Shown one piece after another: positions 1 through 9,391 of a DNA stretch of 64,000 bases. The first letter of the stretch is position 1. Each line of letters starts with the position of its first letter. The stretch is from Candidatus Streptomyces philanthi (GTDB lineage Bacteria; Actinomycetota; Actinomycetes; Streptomycetales; Streptomycetaceae). Both the position numbers and the translations under genes were made by a program. Below the pieces are notes generated by a model. That model was not told the DNA's origin, searched no databases, and saw only the letters and a list, made by a program, of their open reading frames with translations. Location of the stretch: NCBI GenBank assembly GCA_018114805.1, contig CP073042.1:2666001-2730000 (forward strand), read 5' to 3'.

Positions 1-938
1 TCGGGCCCCTGGGGCTGGGCGGCGCAACCGCTGGTCGCGGCCGTGGACGGGCCGGCGCCTGGCTGGCGCGCGGCGGTGGCGCTGGCGGCCGGGTGCGCGG
101 CGCTGGCGGTGTGGGCCGCGCGCCGAGCGGCTCCCCTGGTACCGCTGGCCGTGCTGCGCCGGCGCGCGACGGTCGCCGCCCAGGTCACGGCGGCGCTCTT
201 CGCCCTCGACCTGCGCCAGGCCCGAGGCGCCGTACGCCCCCTCGGCACGCCCGGCGCCCGCCCCGCCCCGCCGCCGCTGGCTGCTCATCCCCTGGCGCGA
301 CGCGACCGGCCTGCTCCGCGCCCCGCCCGCCTGGCCTGGGCCGCCCTGTGGACGGCGGCCTCGGTGGCGCTCACGGCGCACGCCCCCACGGCGCGCGGCT
401 CGTCGCCGTCGCGGGCGCGGCCGTCGCGGGCTACCCGGCCGCGGCCCAACTCGCCGAGCCCGCGCGCGTCGAGGCCGACGACACCCGTCGCGCCGCGCCG
501 CTGCCCACCACCGCGGGCGCCCTCGCCCTGTGGCACGCGCTCGTGCCGGGCGCCGCGCTGCTGGCCGGTACGGGCGCGGGCGCCCTGCTCTGCCCGCTGG
601 CCAGCCAGCGGCAGCCCGGACTCGCGCTGCTGGTCGCGGCGGTTCCGGCATACGTGGCGGCGGCGTTGGTCAGCGCGTACCGGGGGCCTGTGCCGCCGCA
701 CGTGCTGATCGGCGTCGAGACCCCGATGGGCAACACGGGCGGCCCGCAGGCGGTGGCCTGGTACCTCCGTGGCCCGCTGGTGCTGCTGGGCGCCACCACC
801 CCGGTCCTCGCCGCCACAGCCCGCGCCAGCGGACACGCCCCGCCGACGCTCGCGCCGGCCCTGTCGGGGCTGCTGGCCGCCGGGGCGGCGGGCCTGTGGT
901 GGGCGTGGCGTAGGGGGCGGCGGGTGCTGCGGGGCTGA
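1..938 (+). pseudogene. C-terminal part of a multi-pass membrane protein, several frame changes
   Basis: The 5' end lies outside the window. Coding-like, hydrophobic sequence moves between frames: frame 1 to about base 218 (ending LFALDLRQ), frame 2 across about 221-330 (WLLIPWRDATGLLRAP), frame 1 again to about 390 (LAWAALWTAASVALTA), then frame 3 to the TGA at 936-938. The last 180 residues hold four hydrophobic stretches, for example ALWHALVPGAALLAG and LALLVAAVPAYVAAAL, and a polar RRGRR end. I do not recognise the family with confidence; it resembles large integral-membrane subunits next to ABC exporters in Streptomyces. At least three frame changes in 400 bases mean either a decayed gene or local sequence errors. 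Confidence 0.5.
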
Positions 939-948
939 GCGGGGCACT

Positions 949-1040
949 GCCGGGGAGCGGCGCGGGCCCCTGCCGGCGAACGGGGCGGGTCCCCGCCGGG
1001 GAGTGGCGCGGGTCCCCGCTGGGGAGCGGGGCGGGCGCTG
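949..1040. repeat. Four tandem copies of a 23-bp repeat
   Basis: Units begin at 949, 972, 995 and 1018 with an exact 23-base period. All follow the pattern GCCGGGGAGCGG-GCGGG-CCCC with 2-5 substitutions per unit. The repeat lies just after the stop codon of the membrane protein and before the DUF7144 gene. No gene is visible in it. Confidence 0.85.
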
Positions 1041-1215
1041 GCTGGCTGGCTCCGGGGGCCGGGCTCGGGCGACCGGGACCCCACCCCCGGCGCCGGGCCG
1101 GCCCCTCCCTCACCCTCACCCGTACGGCCCACGCCCTGTGGTGCCCGCCGTTCGACACCAGCCAGGGTCGAACCAGACCGCGGCTCCCGGGCCGCCGGAC
1201 CGAAGGGCCACGACC

Positions 1216-1689
1216 ATGAGCGACCACCCCTCCCCGGCACACCGCTTCGCCTCCGGCCAGCCCGATGGCCCGCCCGACATATCCGGTCCGCCGGCGAACA
1301 GCGCCTGGGCCACCGGAGGCGCCACCCTGGCCGCCGTCCTCCTGCTGGTCAACGGCGCGCTCCTGGTCCTCCAGGGCATCGCCGCGATCGCCGAGGACGA
1401 CGTCTACGTCCGCCACAACAGCTACCTCTACCGGATCAGCCTCACCGGCTGGGGCTGGACCCTCCTGGCCCTCGGCGCGCTGCTGCTGGCCACCGGCTGC
1501 GGCATCCTCACCGGCCGCCTCTGGGCCCGCACCACGGCCATCACCCTGGCCGCCCTCAGCCTGGTGGCCCAATTCCTCTTCCTGCCGTACGCCCCGGTCT
1601 GGTCGGTCGTCGTGATGGCGCTCGACCTGTTCGTGATCTGGGCGTTGGCGGTGTATCAGGGGGATCGCAGTGAGAAGAGGAGAGCCTGA
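1216..1689 (+). CDS. DUF7144 family membrane protein
   Basis: 157 residues: a 35-residue polar Pro/Ser-rich N-terminus followed by four hydrophobic helices. The family pattern is visible as GATLAAVLLLVNGALLVLQG, then EDDVYV, then SLTGWGW, a second helix, and FLFLPYAPVWSVVVMALDLF near the end. The ATG at 1216 was chosen because the four-helix domain follows directly and no coding-like sequence lies upstream; GGGCCACGACC precedes it, so the ribosome site is weak. DUF7144 proteins are common in actinobacteria and have no assigned function. The gene is intact and stands alone between a repeat and a terminator. Confidence 0.85.
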   Translation: MSDHPSPAHRFASGQPDGPPDISGPPANSAWATGGATLAAVLLLVNGALLVLQGIAAIAEDDVYVRHNSYLYRISLTGWGWTLLALGALLLATGCGILTGRLWARTTAITLAALSLVAQFLFLPYAPVWSVVVMALDLFVIWALAVYQGDRSEKRRA

Positions 1690-1840
1690 CACCCCGTCTA
1701 CTCTCCATCGCGCCACCACCCGCACTTGCAGAAGCGTCTCGGCCGCGATCAGCCACTCGGAACCCCGTCGGTCAAGACTGTGAAATGTAATCTTGTTCTG
1801 ACGCGACACTGAACCTGCTCCGTCGCGTCAGCGACTCGCA

Positions 1841-2164
1841 ATGGAGAGGCCCCGCCAGCAGAAGCTTGGCGGGGCCTCGCTCCGCGCTACCGAATTCACG
1901 CTCCTCCGCAAGGCCGGCCTCCGCCACATCCGCTTCCATGACCTTCGGCACTCGACTGCGACCAAGCTCCTGGAACAGGGCGTCGACCTCGTCGTGAACA
2001 AGGACCTCCTCGGCCACGCCCATATCGGCGTCACCGCCGGCGTCTATGCTCACGTCCGACTCCGCCTGCAACGCCAAGCCATCGACGCCGTGGGCAAAGC
2101 CCTAAGCTCGACCGACGGCGACCGTGATGACTCGCCAGCCGCAGTAGTAGTAGTAGTCCGCTGA
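1841..2164 (+). pseudogene. C-terminal fragment of a phage-type tyrosine recombinase
   Basis: Only the C-terminal third of the catalytic domain remains. Recognisable similarity begins near 1890 (TLLRKAGLRHIRFHDLRHST), followed by LLGHAHIGVTAGVYAHV and RLQRQAIDAVGKAL. The box II Arg (HDLRH), the LGH motif and the terminal Tyr (VYAHV) are all present. The core-binding domain and the box I Arg are missing, and the first codons run through a terminator hairpin, so the fragment is almost certainly inactive. It marks a former integrated element next to the toxin locus. No tRNA or attachment-site duplication was found beside it. Confidence 0.8.
1846..1878. terminator. Strong hairpin, probable bidirectional terminator
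   Basis: Perfect 12-base inverted repeat, GAGGCCCCGCCA (1846-1857) against TGGCGGGGCCTC (1867-1878), with a 9-base loop. It lies 157 bases after the DUF7144 stop and inside the nominal 5' end of the integrase fragment, so that fragment probably has no functional start of its own. Confidence 0.75.
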
Positions 2165-2195
2165 CGTTGCCGTCAGCGCTGCCGTCAAACCACCA

Positions 2196-2232
2196 AGGAG
2201 CCCCACCGGAATTTCCCTCCGACGGGGCTCCT
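2196..2232. terminator. Hairpin terminator after the integrase fragment
   Basis: AGGAGCCCC (2196-2204) pairs with GGGGCTCCT (2224-2232); a second inner stem, CGGA with TCCG, encloses an ATTTCCC loop. It lies between the integrase fragment and the converging immunity candidate and could stop transcription from both sides. Confidence 0.8.
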
Positions 2233-2262
2233 CAATTTCCTCAGATCTCTTATCGGTACACT

Positions 2263-2616
2263 TTATTGACTTATAGATCCCTGGCATGATACACTATTGC
2301 CGTGGACCGAAAGCAGGGCGCTCTCAATTGCATCGCGAAGATGTGGAAGCGCATTTCCTGCGTGAGCCTTCCCCAGCAGGATCGGAAGGAATTCTGAATC
2401 CGGGTAACCATCTGCCTCAGCATCCTTCATAGCCCACAATTGCAGCCAGATGGCGATCATCATCTCGTTGGAAGCTCGGGCTTGTTGCAGTGCATCCGAA
2501 CTTCCCTCAGAGAAAATGAAGCGCGCCGATATAACCAGCCGGTGCCCCAAGGCCAGCAGGAACACTTCCTTGGACTCGGACTCCAGGACCGCAAGCACTC
2601 GATCTCGAATATTCAT
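2263..2616 (-). CDS. Small helical protein, candidate immunity protein of the RHS toxin locus
   Basis: 117 residues with no signal peptide or membrane segment, mostly helix-forming, with acidic patches (ESESKE, DAEADGYPDSE). Not recognised as a named family. Two features suggest immunity: it is the gene immediately 3' of the RHS-Hint gene, and its ATG overlaps the TGA of the out-of-frame toxin tail (ATGA, 2613-2616), so the two were translationally coupled. Its base composition is close to half G+C by eye, far below the flanks, as is common for exchangeable toxin tips and immunity genes. The gene is intact although the toxin is not. Confidence is high that it is a real gene and moderate for the immunity role. 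Confidence 0.6.
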   Translation of the reverse strand: MNIRDRVLAVLESESKEVFLLALGHRLVISARFIFSEGSSDALQQARASNEMMIAIWLQLWAMKDAEADGYPDSEFLPILLGKAHAGNALPHLRDAIESALLSVHGNSVSCQGSISQ

Positions 2617-5600
2617 TGGTCCATGTCCCAGAAATCCTCGTCCGTCATTGGCCGGTTACTGCCATAGGGTTCGCGAGGCAAAGAATCGACATCGTATCTG
2701 CGATACCGCAGGACCTTGATCCGAGTCCAGAACTGGCGCCCCACCAGCCACCACATAGTACGTATGCACCCCCGAAACCGTCAGATCATGCGTGCGCTGA
2801 AGCTCGCTGAAATGACGGGTTGAGGGCACCTTCACCGTAGCGCCGTCCGGCGTACGCAAGCCCATGCCGGCCTTGAGGTCGCCCGCGTCCACCCAGGAGT
2901 CGGTTTCCTCCGCCCAGAAGGGGTGCGTGGCCGTGGCGATCAGGGGGCCCTTCTCGCCCTCCAGTCCCGCCACCTTCAGGTCGACGAACTCCTTGTCGTC
3001 CTCGGTGACGATCGTGCCGACCACCTCGCGAGGTGCGGTCTCGCCCGTTTCCGGGTCGGTGACCAGGACCTCGTCGCCGGTCTTCACGTCCTTGATGGGA
3101 CGGCTGCTGCCGTCCGCCAAGAGGACCGCGGTCGAGGGGACGAAGCTGTGACAATCCGGCTTTTCAGCCCGCCTCAGCCGCTTCACAACGTTGAGCACCT
3201 GCTCGGACACAGCGTCGGCCACTTTCAGGGTCACTTTGCCCGGCTTGAACACCTCGGGCGCTAGTTCCCCGCAGTTCTTCAGCTTCCCCCGTGTGAAGCA
3301 CCCACGGACTGGATCAAGGTCGGGCAGAGCAAGGGCCAAGGCGAATTTGCTGGTGGCGAAAAGGCCCTTCTTGAAAACCTCCACGTAGCCGCGCAGCCCT
3401 GCGGCCGACTGCCACAATCCGGTGGCGCCGCCCGCGTGGTCGCCCCCCCGCTGAGGGACTGGTATCTCGCCGCCTGGCTCCTCGCCGGCCGGTACTTCCT
3501 GACCGGCCGCCCTGCGAAGCCGCTGTAGCTGCCACTACCAGATACCCGGCCGCCCGCCGCGCCGGAGCCATAGCCGCCGCCCTTGGGGCGCTGGATGTTC
3601 ACGCGGCCGCCGAAGCCGAAGAGTTTGCCGCTCGGGTCGCTGTACAGCAGCGGGTTGTTGTTCCCGTACGAATACCCGTGCATCTGTCGGGAGTCGGTCA
3701 GGTCCATGACCGGGTCGACGCTGATGAAGCGGCCCAGTTTCGGGTCGTACTCGCGGGCGCCGAGGTGGGTGAGGCCGGTGGTGGCGTCGCGGGTGCCGCC
3801 CACGAAGCCCCTGCTGCCCGGCCAGGTTGGTCGGGTCGGTGCCACGGGGGCGCCGAAGGGGAGGTTGCGGCGTTGGGTGAGGGTGACGTCGGCGGCCTTG
3901 ACGGCGAGTTCGCCGGTGCCGTGGTGGTCCGCGACGGTGTAGGTGACGCTACCGTCGTCCTGAATGACGGCCTGGTGGCCGCTGCCCAGGTCCAGGTAGC
4001 GGGTGGCCTTCGCCTTGTCGGCGCCCCTGGCCAGGGTGACCTCAGAGTGGCCCAGGTAGAGCGTGGTCTCGGTGTCGGTGCGGCCGATGAGGCGGTTGCC
4101 GTCGGCGTCGTAGAGGTAGGACGTGGTGCGCTTGGCGTTGTCGCCGACGGGTTCGGTGACCTCGGCCAGGTGGCCCTCGGCGTCCCAGGTCAGGTTCTGG
4201 GTGTCACCGGCGAGGGTGCGGGCGCGGGTGTTGCCGGCCGCGTCGTAGTCGTAGGTGTCCAGCGCGGTGCCCGTGGGGCCCTTGGTGGCGACCGAGGTCA
4301 GCGCGTGCGGGCGGGGCTGGCCGGGGGTCGGGTAGGTGTAGGTGCGGGTGGTGTCCTTGGCGGTGGCGCCGGTCAGGTCGTGCTCGGTCTCGGTGAGCCG
4401 GTTGCCGACCTTGTCGTAGCTGTAGGACTGCCAATACGGGGCGGGTCCGCCGATCATGTCGCCCGACGGCGCCTGCGCGCAGGTGGCGGTGGGTTGGGTC
4501 CACGCCCGGGTGAGGCGGCGCAGGTAGTCGTAGGTGAAGCACTGGTTGTCGGTGCGTCGCGGGACACGTCGGGCAGCGAGGTGACGTTGCCGACGGGGTC
4601 GTAGTGGTAAGTGGTGTGGCGGTCGACGCCGGGAACGTTCTCGCGGTCCACCCGGCTGGTGGCCAGCCGCTGGGTGCCCCACTCGTAGGACTGGGTGGTC
4701 CACGTCTTGCGCTCGCCGCCGGTCAGGCCGAAGGCGTACTGCTGCGGCTTGCCCGTCAGGGTGTAGGTGAGGGCGGCCCGTGCGCCGCTGCCGTGGGCGA
4801 GGATCTGCCGCTGCGTACCCGTCTCGTAGGTGTAGGACAGGCCGCCGCCGGGAAGCGAACCGGCGCCCCCGAAGCCCATGTTGCGGAGCAGACCGGACAG
4901 GTGGAACGCCTGCTGCGACTGGTATCTGCCCGCCAGCGCGCCCTCGGCCTCTGGGATCACGACCTCGCTCTTGAGCGCGCGGTAGAGCCGGTCGTAGTAG
5001 GTGACCTTCGAGGTGTAGGCGTTGCCGTTCACATAGCCGGTGGACTCGGCGAGTTGGCCCTTGCCGCCGGCGACCGTGTCGTAGACCCACTTGGCGCGCA
5101 GCGTGCCGGTGGGCGTGGACTCTCGGAGTTCGGTCTTGCGGCCGAGGCAGTCGTAGACGTGGACCAGTGTGGTGTCGCGGGCGTCGGTGGTGGAGGTGAG
5201 TTGGCCGCGGTCGTCGTAGCGGCTGTGGGTGGTGACCTTGTCCGGGTCGTCGGCGCGGATCTGCCGGCCCTGCTGGTCGTACGCATAGCCCCACGAGTTG
5301 CCGGCCGGGTCGGTGACCTTGGCCAGCTTGCCGGCCGGGGTGTACGCGTAACGCGTGGTGTCGAAGGCGGCGTCGGCCGAGCGCGCGTGGTGCTGGCGCA
5401 GCTCGATGGTCTGGTCGCGGGCGTCGGTAACGGTGGTGACGGCGCTGGCGCCCTCGGGCGGGATGACGGTGGAGCGGTCGCCGCCGTAGAGGGTGCGGGT
5501 GGTGGTGAGCACCTTGCCGCCGTCGCCGTTGCCGGTGACCTAGCGCACCTCGGTCTCGCGGCCGAGCCCGTCGTGGGTGTGCCAGGTCTGGGTCTCCGCC

Positions 5601-8600
5601 GACAGGGCGTCGTCCATCGCGAACAGGGCGGTACGGGGCGCGCCCTCGGCGTAGTAGGGGGCGAACTTCTTGGCCGGCAGGCCGCGGTCGTCGTAGAAGA
5701 CGTCGGTGAGTACCCGACCGGCGCTGGGCCCCGGTTCCTGGGTCTGCCGCTCGCGCAGCAGGCCGTCCAGGATCTGGTACGTGGTGCGCTGGCCGCCGCT
5801 GTTCTCCAGCGTCCGGGTGCCGATCGCGACGGCCTTGCCTTCGGCGACGGTGTAGGTGAACTTGTATTGGCCGGAGTCGCGTTCGAGGAGGCGCGGTCGG
5901 CGAGCCAGATCTTGGTGGCGCGGCCGAGGGCGTCGTACGTGTACTTGGTGTGGTTGCCGTTGGTGTCGGTGATCGTGGTTGGTTGGCCGGTGAGGACGTC
6001 GAGGTCGGTGGTGGTGGTCTGGGCGGTGGTCGCGTCGCCCGAGGTGGCGGGCGGCGACGTCTCGGTGACCTTGGTGGGGTGGCCGGTGGCCGGCGCGTAC
6101 GCGGTGGTGGTGGTTCGCCCGTCGGTGCGCGCCTGGCACACCGGGGTCGCGTCACCGGTGGCGGTGACGGTCGCGGTCAGGTCGGTCTCGGTCAGCACCC
6201 GCCCGTAGCCGTCGACGGTCCGGCCGCTCTCCAGGTAGGTGGCCTTGGTGCCGTCGTGGCTCTTGAGGGTGGCTGTCGCGGTGGCGTTGCCCTTGGTGGG
6301 TGCGTCGCCGTAGGTGCCGCCGTCGTAGGCGGTGCGCACGTCGGAGATGACGTCCTTGGTCCGGTCGGGGGTGACACCGCAGGCGACGGCCACCATCTCC
6401 TCGCGGGCGGGCAGGGTGAGGATGTTGGCCGCGGTGTTGTCGGCGTAGGTGGTGCGGGTGCACTGGTCGTCGCTGGTGGTGGCGGTGTCACCGGCGTCGT
6501 CCACGCGGGTGATGCGGCCGGCGACCGTGTCGTACGTGGTGGTCGTCTCGGTGGTGCGCCACTTCTGGCCGGCTCCGTCGTCCAGCGAGGTCCGCTGCTT
6601 GCTGTGGACCGTTCCGGCCAGGTCGGAGGTGACCGGGCCCCAGTCGCGGACGCGCTGGGCGGTCTGGTGGTGCCAGGGTCGGTTGACGGTCTTCGCCAGC
6701 ACCTTGCCGCCCGGGCCGGAGAAGGTGACCGTCTTGTAGCCGAAGCAGGCGGCCGACGCGTGGTCGGGGAGGGCGGCGCCCTCGCCGGCGCCGAGGGTGA
6801 CGCTGACGTCCTTGGTGCCGCCGGACGGGGCCGCCCGGTCGCCGTCCATGCCGCGCAGGAAGTAGTGCTCCTCCTGCGTCTTCATGCCGTTCTCGCCCTG
6901 ACCGCAGGTGTGCACCCGTACGTGGCCGTAGCCGCGCCACTGGGACCAGGTGCGGTGCTTCTCCTTAGTCATGCCGTCGTCGTCATCGAAGTGCCAGGCG
7001 GCGTCAGGTAGGTGTACCGGGTGACCTGGTCGGGGGCGCCGCCGGTGCGGTCAGTGCCGGTCGTGGACGTCACGACGTACTTGTTGAACCAGTGCCGCTC
7101 GGGGTCGTCGGTGTTGGACCCGCCCATGAACTGCGGGAAGCAGCGGGTGGTGTTGGTCTGCGGGGTCGGCAAGCCGGCGTGCGAGCAGGCGGGCGCCGAG
7201 TAGCCGACGTCCACCTAGCCACCGTACTCGTCGGCAATGCTGGACAACCGGGCCTTGATGAACGGGGCTTACCCGTCACTGATCTTGTCGAGCCGGTTCT
7301 CCAACTGGGTTTACGTGAAAGTCGTCTTCGGCAGCGTGATGGGCGTCGCGGCGGCGTGCCCGGTGTGCTGGACGCTGTCGAGCAGGAGCTGCCGGTCCAC
7401 GTCGGCCTCGCCCCAGCGGTGGGTCAGGGCCCAGAAGTCGACCTTGGCGTACGCGGTGCCCTTAAGGAGTTCGGTGGTGACCTCGACCAGCCGCTTGCGG
7501 GTGAAGAAGCTGGGCGAGAGGCGACCCTTGTCGCAGGTGGTGCCGGCCTTGCAGGTGAGGTCCCAGGGTGTGTCGTACCAGTAGAACTTCTTGTCGTCGA
7601 TGGTCTCCGGCGCGCAGGTCACCCCGGTCTCGGGCAGGCACCTCTCTGCCTGGGCGAAGTCCACCCGGGCCAGCGCCTTCTCGGCGTACAGGTCGGTGGA
7701 CTTCAGCCCGTACTGGATGCGGTCCAGGTAGCCGCCGCGGGTGTACGGGGTGTCGTCGGTGTCCTTGAGGTTACGACCGTAGGAGTTGGTCTCCTTGTCG
7801 TAGTAGTACGTCATCGCGTTGCCGTGCACGTCCACGACGTAGTCCAGGTTCCAGCGCCAGCCCTGCTGGCACCAGGAGTCGGCGAAGGCGTCCTTGTGGC
7901 AGGGCTCGTTCGCGTCGTCACCGTAGACCGGGACGGTCCAGGTGGAGTCGGTGGTCTCCTTGCCGCTGGCCCAGCCGGGCAGCCGGTGGTAGCCGAAGAA
8001 GTACTGGATGCCGTCGGTGTCGGTCAGCCGCCAGTAATCGTTGTCGTTGTCGCCGTTGGCACGGTCACCGCTGGTCAGCCGGGTGATCCGGGTGCCGTCG
8101 TCCTTGCGGAGCTTCCACTCGTCCTTGCCGGTGGGGACGAGTTCGCCGCCCTTGCCGTTCATGGTCAGGTACGCGTTGTCGTACCTCCAGCACAGGTCGC
8201 CGGGCTCGCGGCCGTCCGCGTGCTTGACGCCGTCGTCGTAGCAGGGCTTGTAGCGGCGCTCGATGAAACCGGGCGAGAGGTCGAAGCCGTCGCCGACCCA
8301 GGACGCCTGGTTGTTGGTGGAGCTGGTCCGGCCGTCCAACGCGCCCGAGGAGTACGCCAGGCTCAGCTCGGGGGCCAGGTCGCCGGGGACGTCCGGCGCC
8401 TCGGTAGGACCAGCCGAAGTCGCCGGTGTTCAGCGCGGTCTGCCAGGACGCGGACGGGGCGAGGGTGCTCGCCTTGTAGTCGCCGGTCTTGCCCTCGTCG
8501 CCGGCGACGGCGGCCAGTACGGTCGGCGCGCCGGCTCGCAGCGCCACCGACGCGGCCTTCAGGCGTCGGCGCTCGGTGTCGTTGACGGTCGGCACGGGCG

Positions 8601-9254
8601 TGGCGGTGCGGCACTTCGCGTCGTCGGGGGTGGTCAGCGCGCAGCCGGGGAGCTGGACGAGGGTGAGGCGGGAGAGGTAGCCGCCGCCGTACGCCTCGGC
8701 GAAGGCGGCGTAGTCCACCTCGACGCCGGAGGCACCCGCCTGCCGCACGGACAGGGAGAGCAACACGCCCGACACGCCCGCCTGTTCGGCTTTCGCGCGC
8801 GGCTCGACGCGCACGGTGACGTCGGTGGCGGAGGCGGTGTCCGCGGCAGGCGTGCGTTGCCCAGTTGCCGGTGCCGCCGTCCGCGCCGCCGGCGCGAGGA
8901 GGACCGGCAGGGTACCGGCCCGGGTAGGGGTGGGCGATGCGGCCTTGGCCGTCGCGCGCCCCCCGTCGAACGCGGGCAGCCGCACCGTGGCGCTGCCGGC
9001 CTGCGGCCAGGCCGCCCGGGGCGCGCGGCTCGGCGTGCGCGGGCCGGCCGTGGCTTCGCCTTGACGGCGTCGGCGCCGGCCACCGGCTTCTCCGAGCGCG
9101 GCAGGTCAGGACGGCGGCTGCCGTCGTCGGCCGCGCGGGCCCCGGTCTCGCCGGTGGCCTGGACGAGTCCGGCGAGTAACGCCACCGAGACGAGTACGCC
9201 GATTCTTCGGCGGCCCACCCGTCGGTGTCGGGTGGCCTTGGGTCTGTCGTTCAT
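2613..9254 (-). pseudogene. RHS/YD-repeat polymorphic toxin with Hint domain, multiply disrupted
   Basis: Reconstructed product is about 2,200 residues. Order: signal peptide from ATG 9254 (GVLVSVALLAGLVQATG; ribosome site GGGAGAGAG); N-terminal domain; a long run of YD/RHS repeats (GNHTKYTYDALGRATK, NSWGYAYDQQGRQI, LTWDAEGHLAEVTEP); RHS core (GAREYDPKLGRFISVDP near 3745); a Hint domain; and a short tail. RHS toxins are surface or secreted shells that release a C-terminal toxin. Frame changes lie near 9060, 8400, 6970, 5895, 4560, 3430 and 2740. In-frame stops are TAA 7311-7313, TAA 7269-7271, TAG 7215-7217 and TAG 5540-5542. No recognisable toxin domain remains after Hint. Individual lesions could be sequence errors, but the number argues for a dead gene. 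Confidence 0.85.
2728..3153 (-). other. Hint (intein-like) autoprocessing domain of the RHS protein
   Basis: The domain opens with the nucleophile Cys in DCHSFVPSTAVLLADGSS, continues with GDEVLVTDPETGE and the TxxH block ATATHPFWAEE, and ends HTYYVVAGGAPVL. These are the usual blocks of the polymorphic-toxin type Hint domain, which cuts itself to release the toxin tip. The canonical closing VHN is absent: the reading frame changes right after APVL, and sequence in a shifted frame (RRYDVDSLPREPYGSNRPM) runs to the TGA that overlaps the downstream gene. Confidence 0.85.
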
Positions 9255-9391
9255 CTCTCTCCCGCTGTGTTGGGTACGGTCACGGCCCTCGCCGTGACGC
9301 GACGGTGCGGCCCGCCGCGGCGGGCCGGTCATCGGGGTGGGGGAAGGGGCGGGCCGCCACCGCGCCTGGCGTCGGCGGCGGCCCGTGGACC

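Noticed and set aside
1690..2300. tRNA gene or attachment site beside the integrase remnant
   Set aside because: No cloverleaf arms or T-loop consensus were found in this stretch or elsewhere in the window, and no flanking direct repeat could be matched by eye.
3678..8585. Long open frames on the plus strand across the RHS region and elsewhere (for example 3678-4604, 4604-6208, 7092-8585)
   Set aside because: They lie antisense to clearly conserved RHS sequence, are made of Val/Gly/Ala-rich low-information protein and reflect third-position GC bias, not genes.
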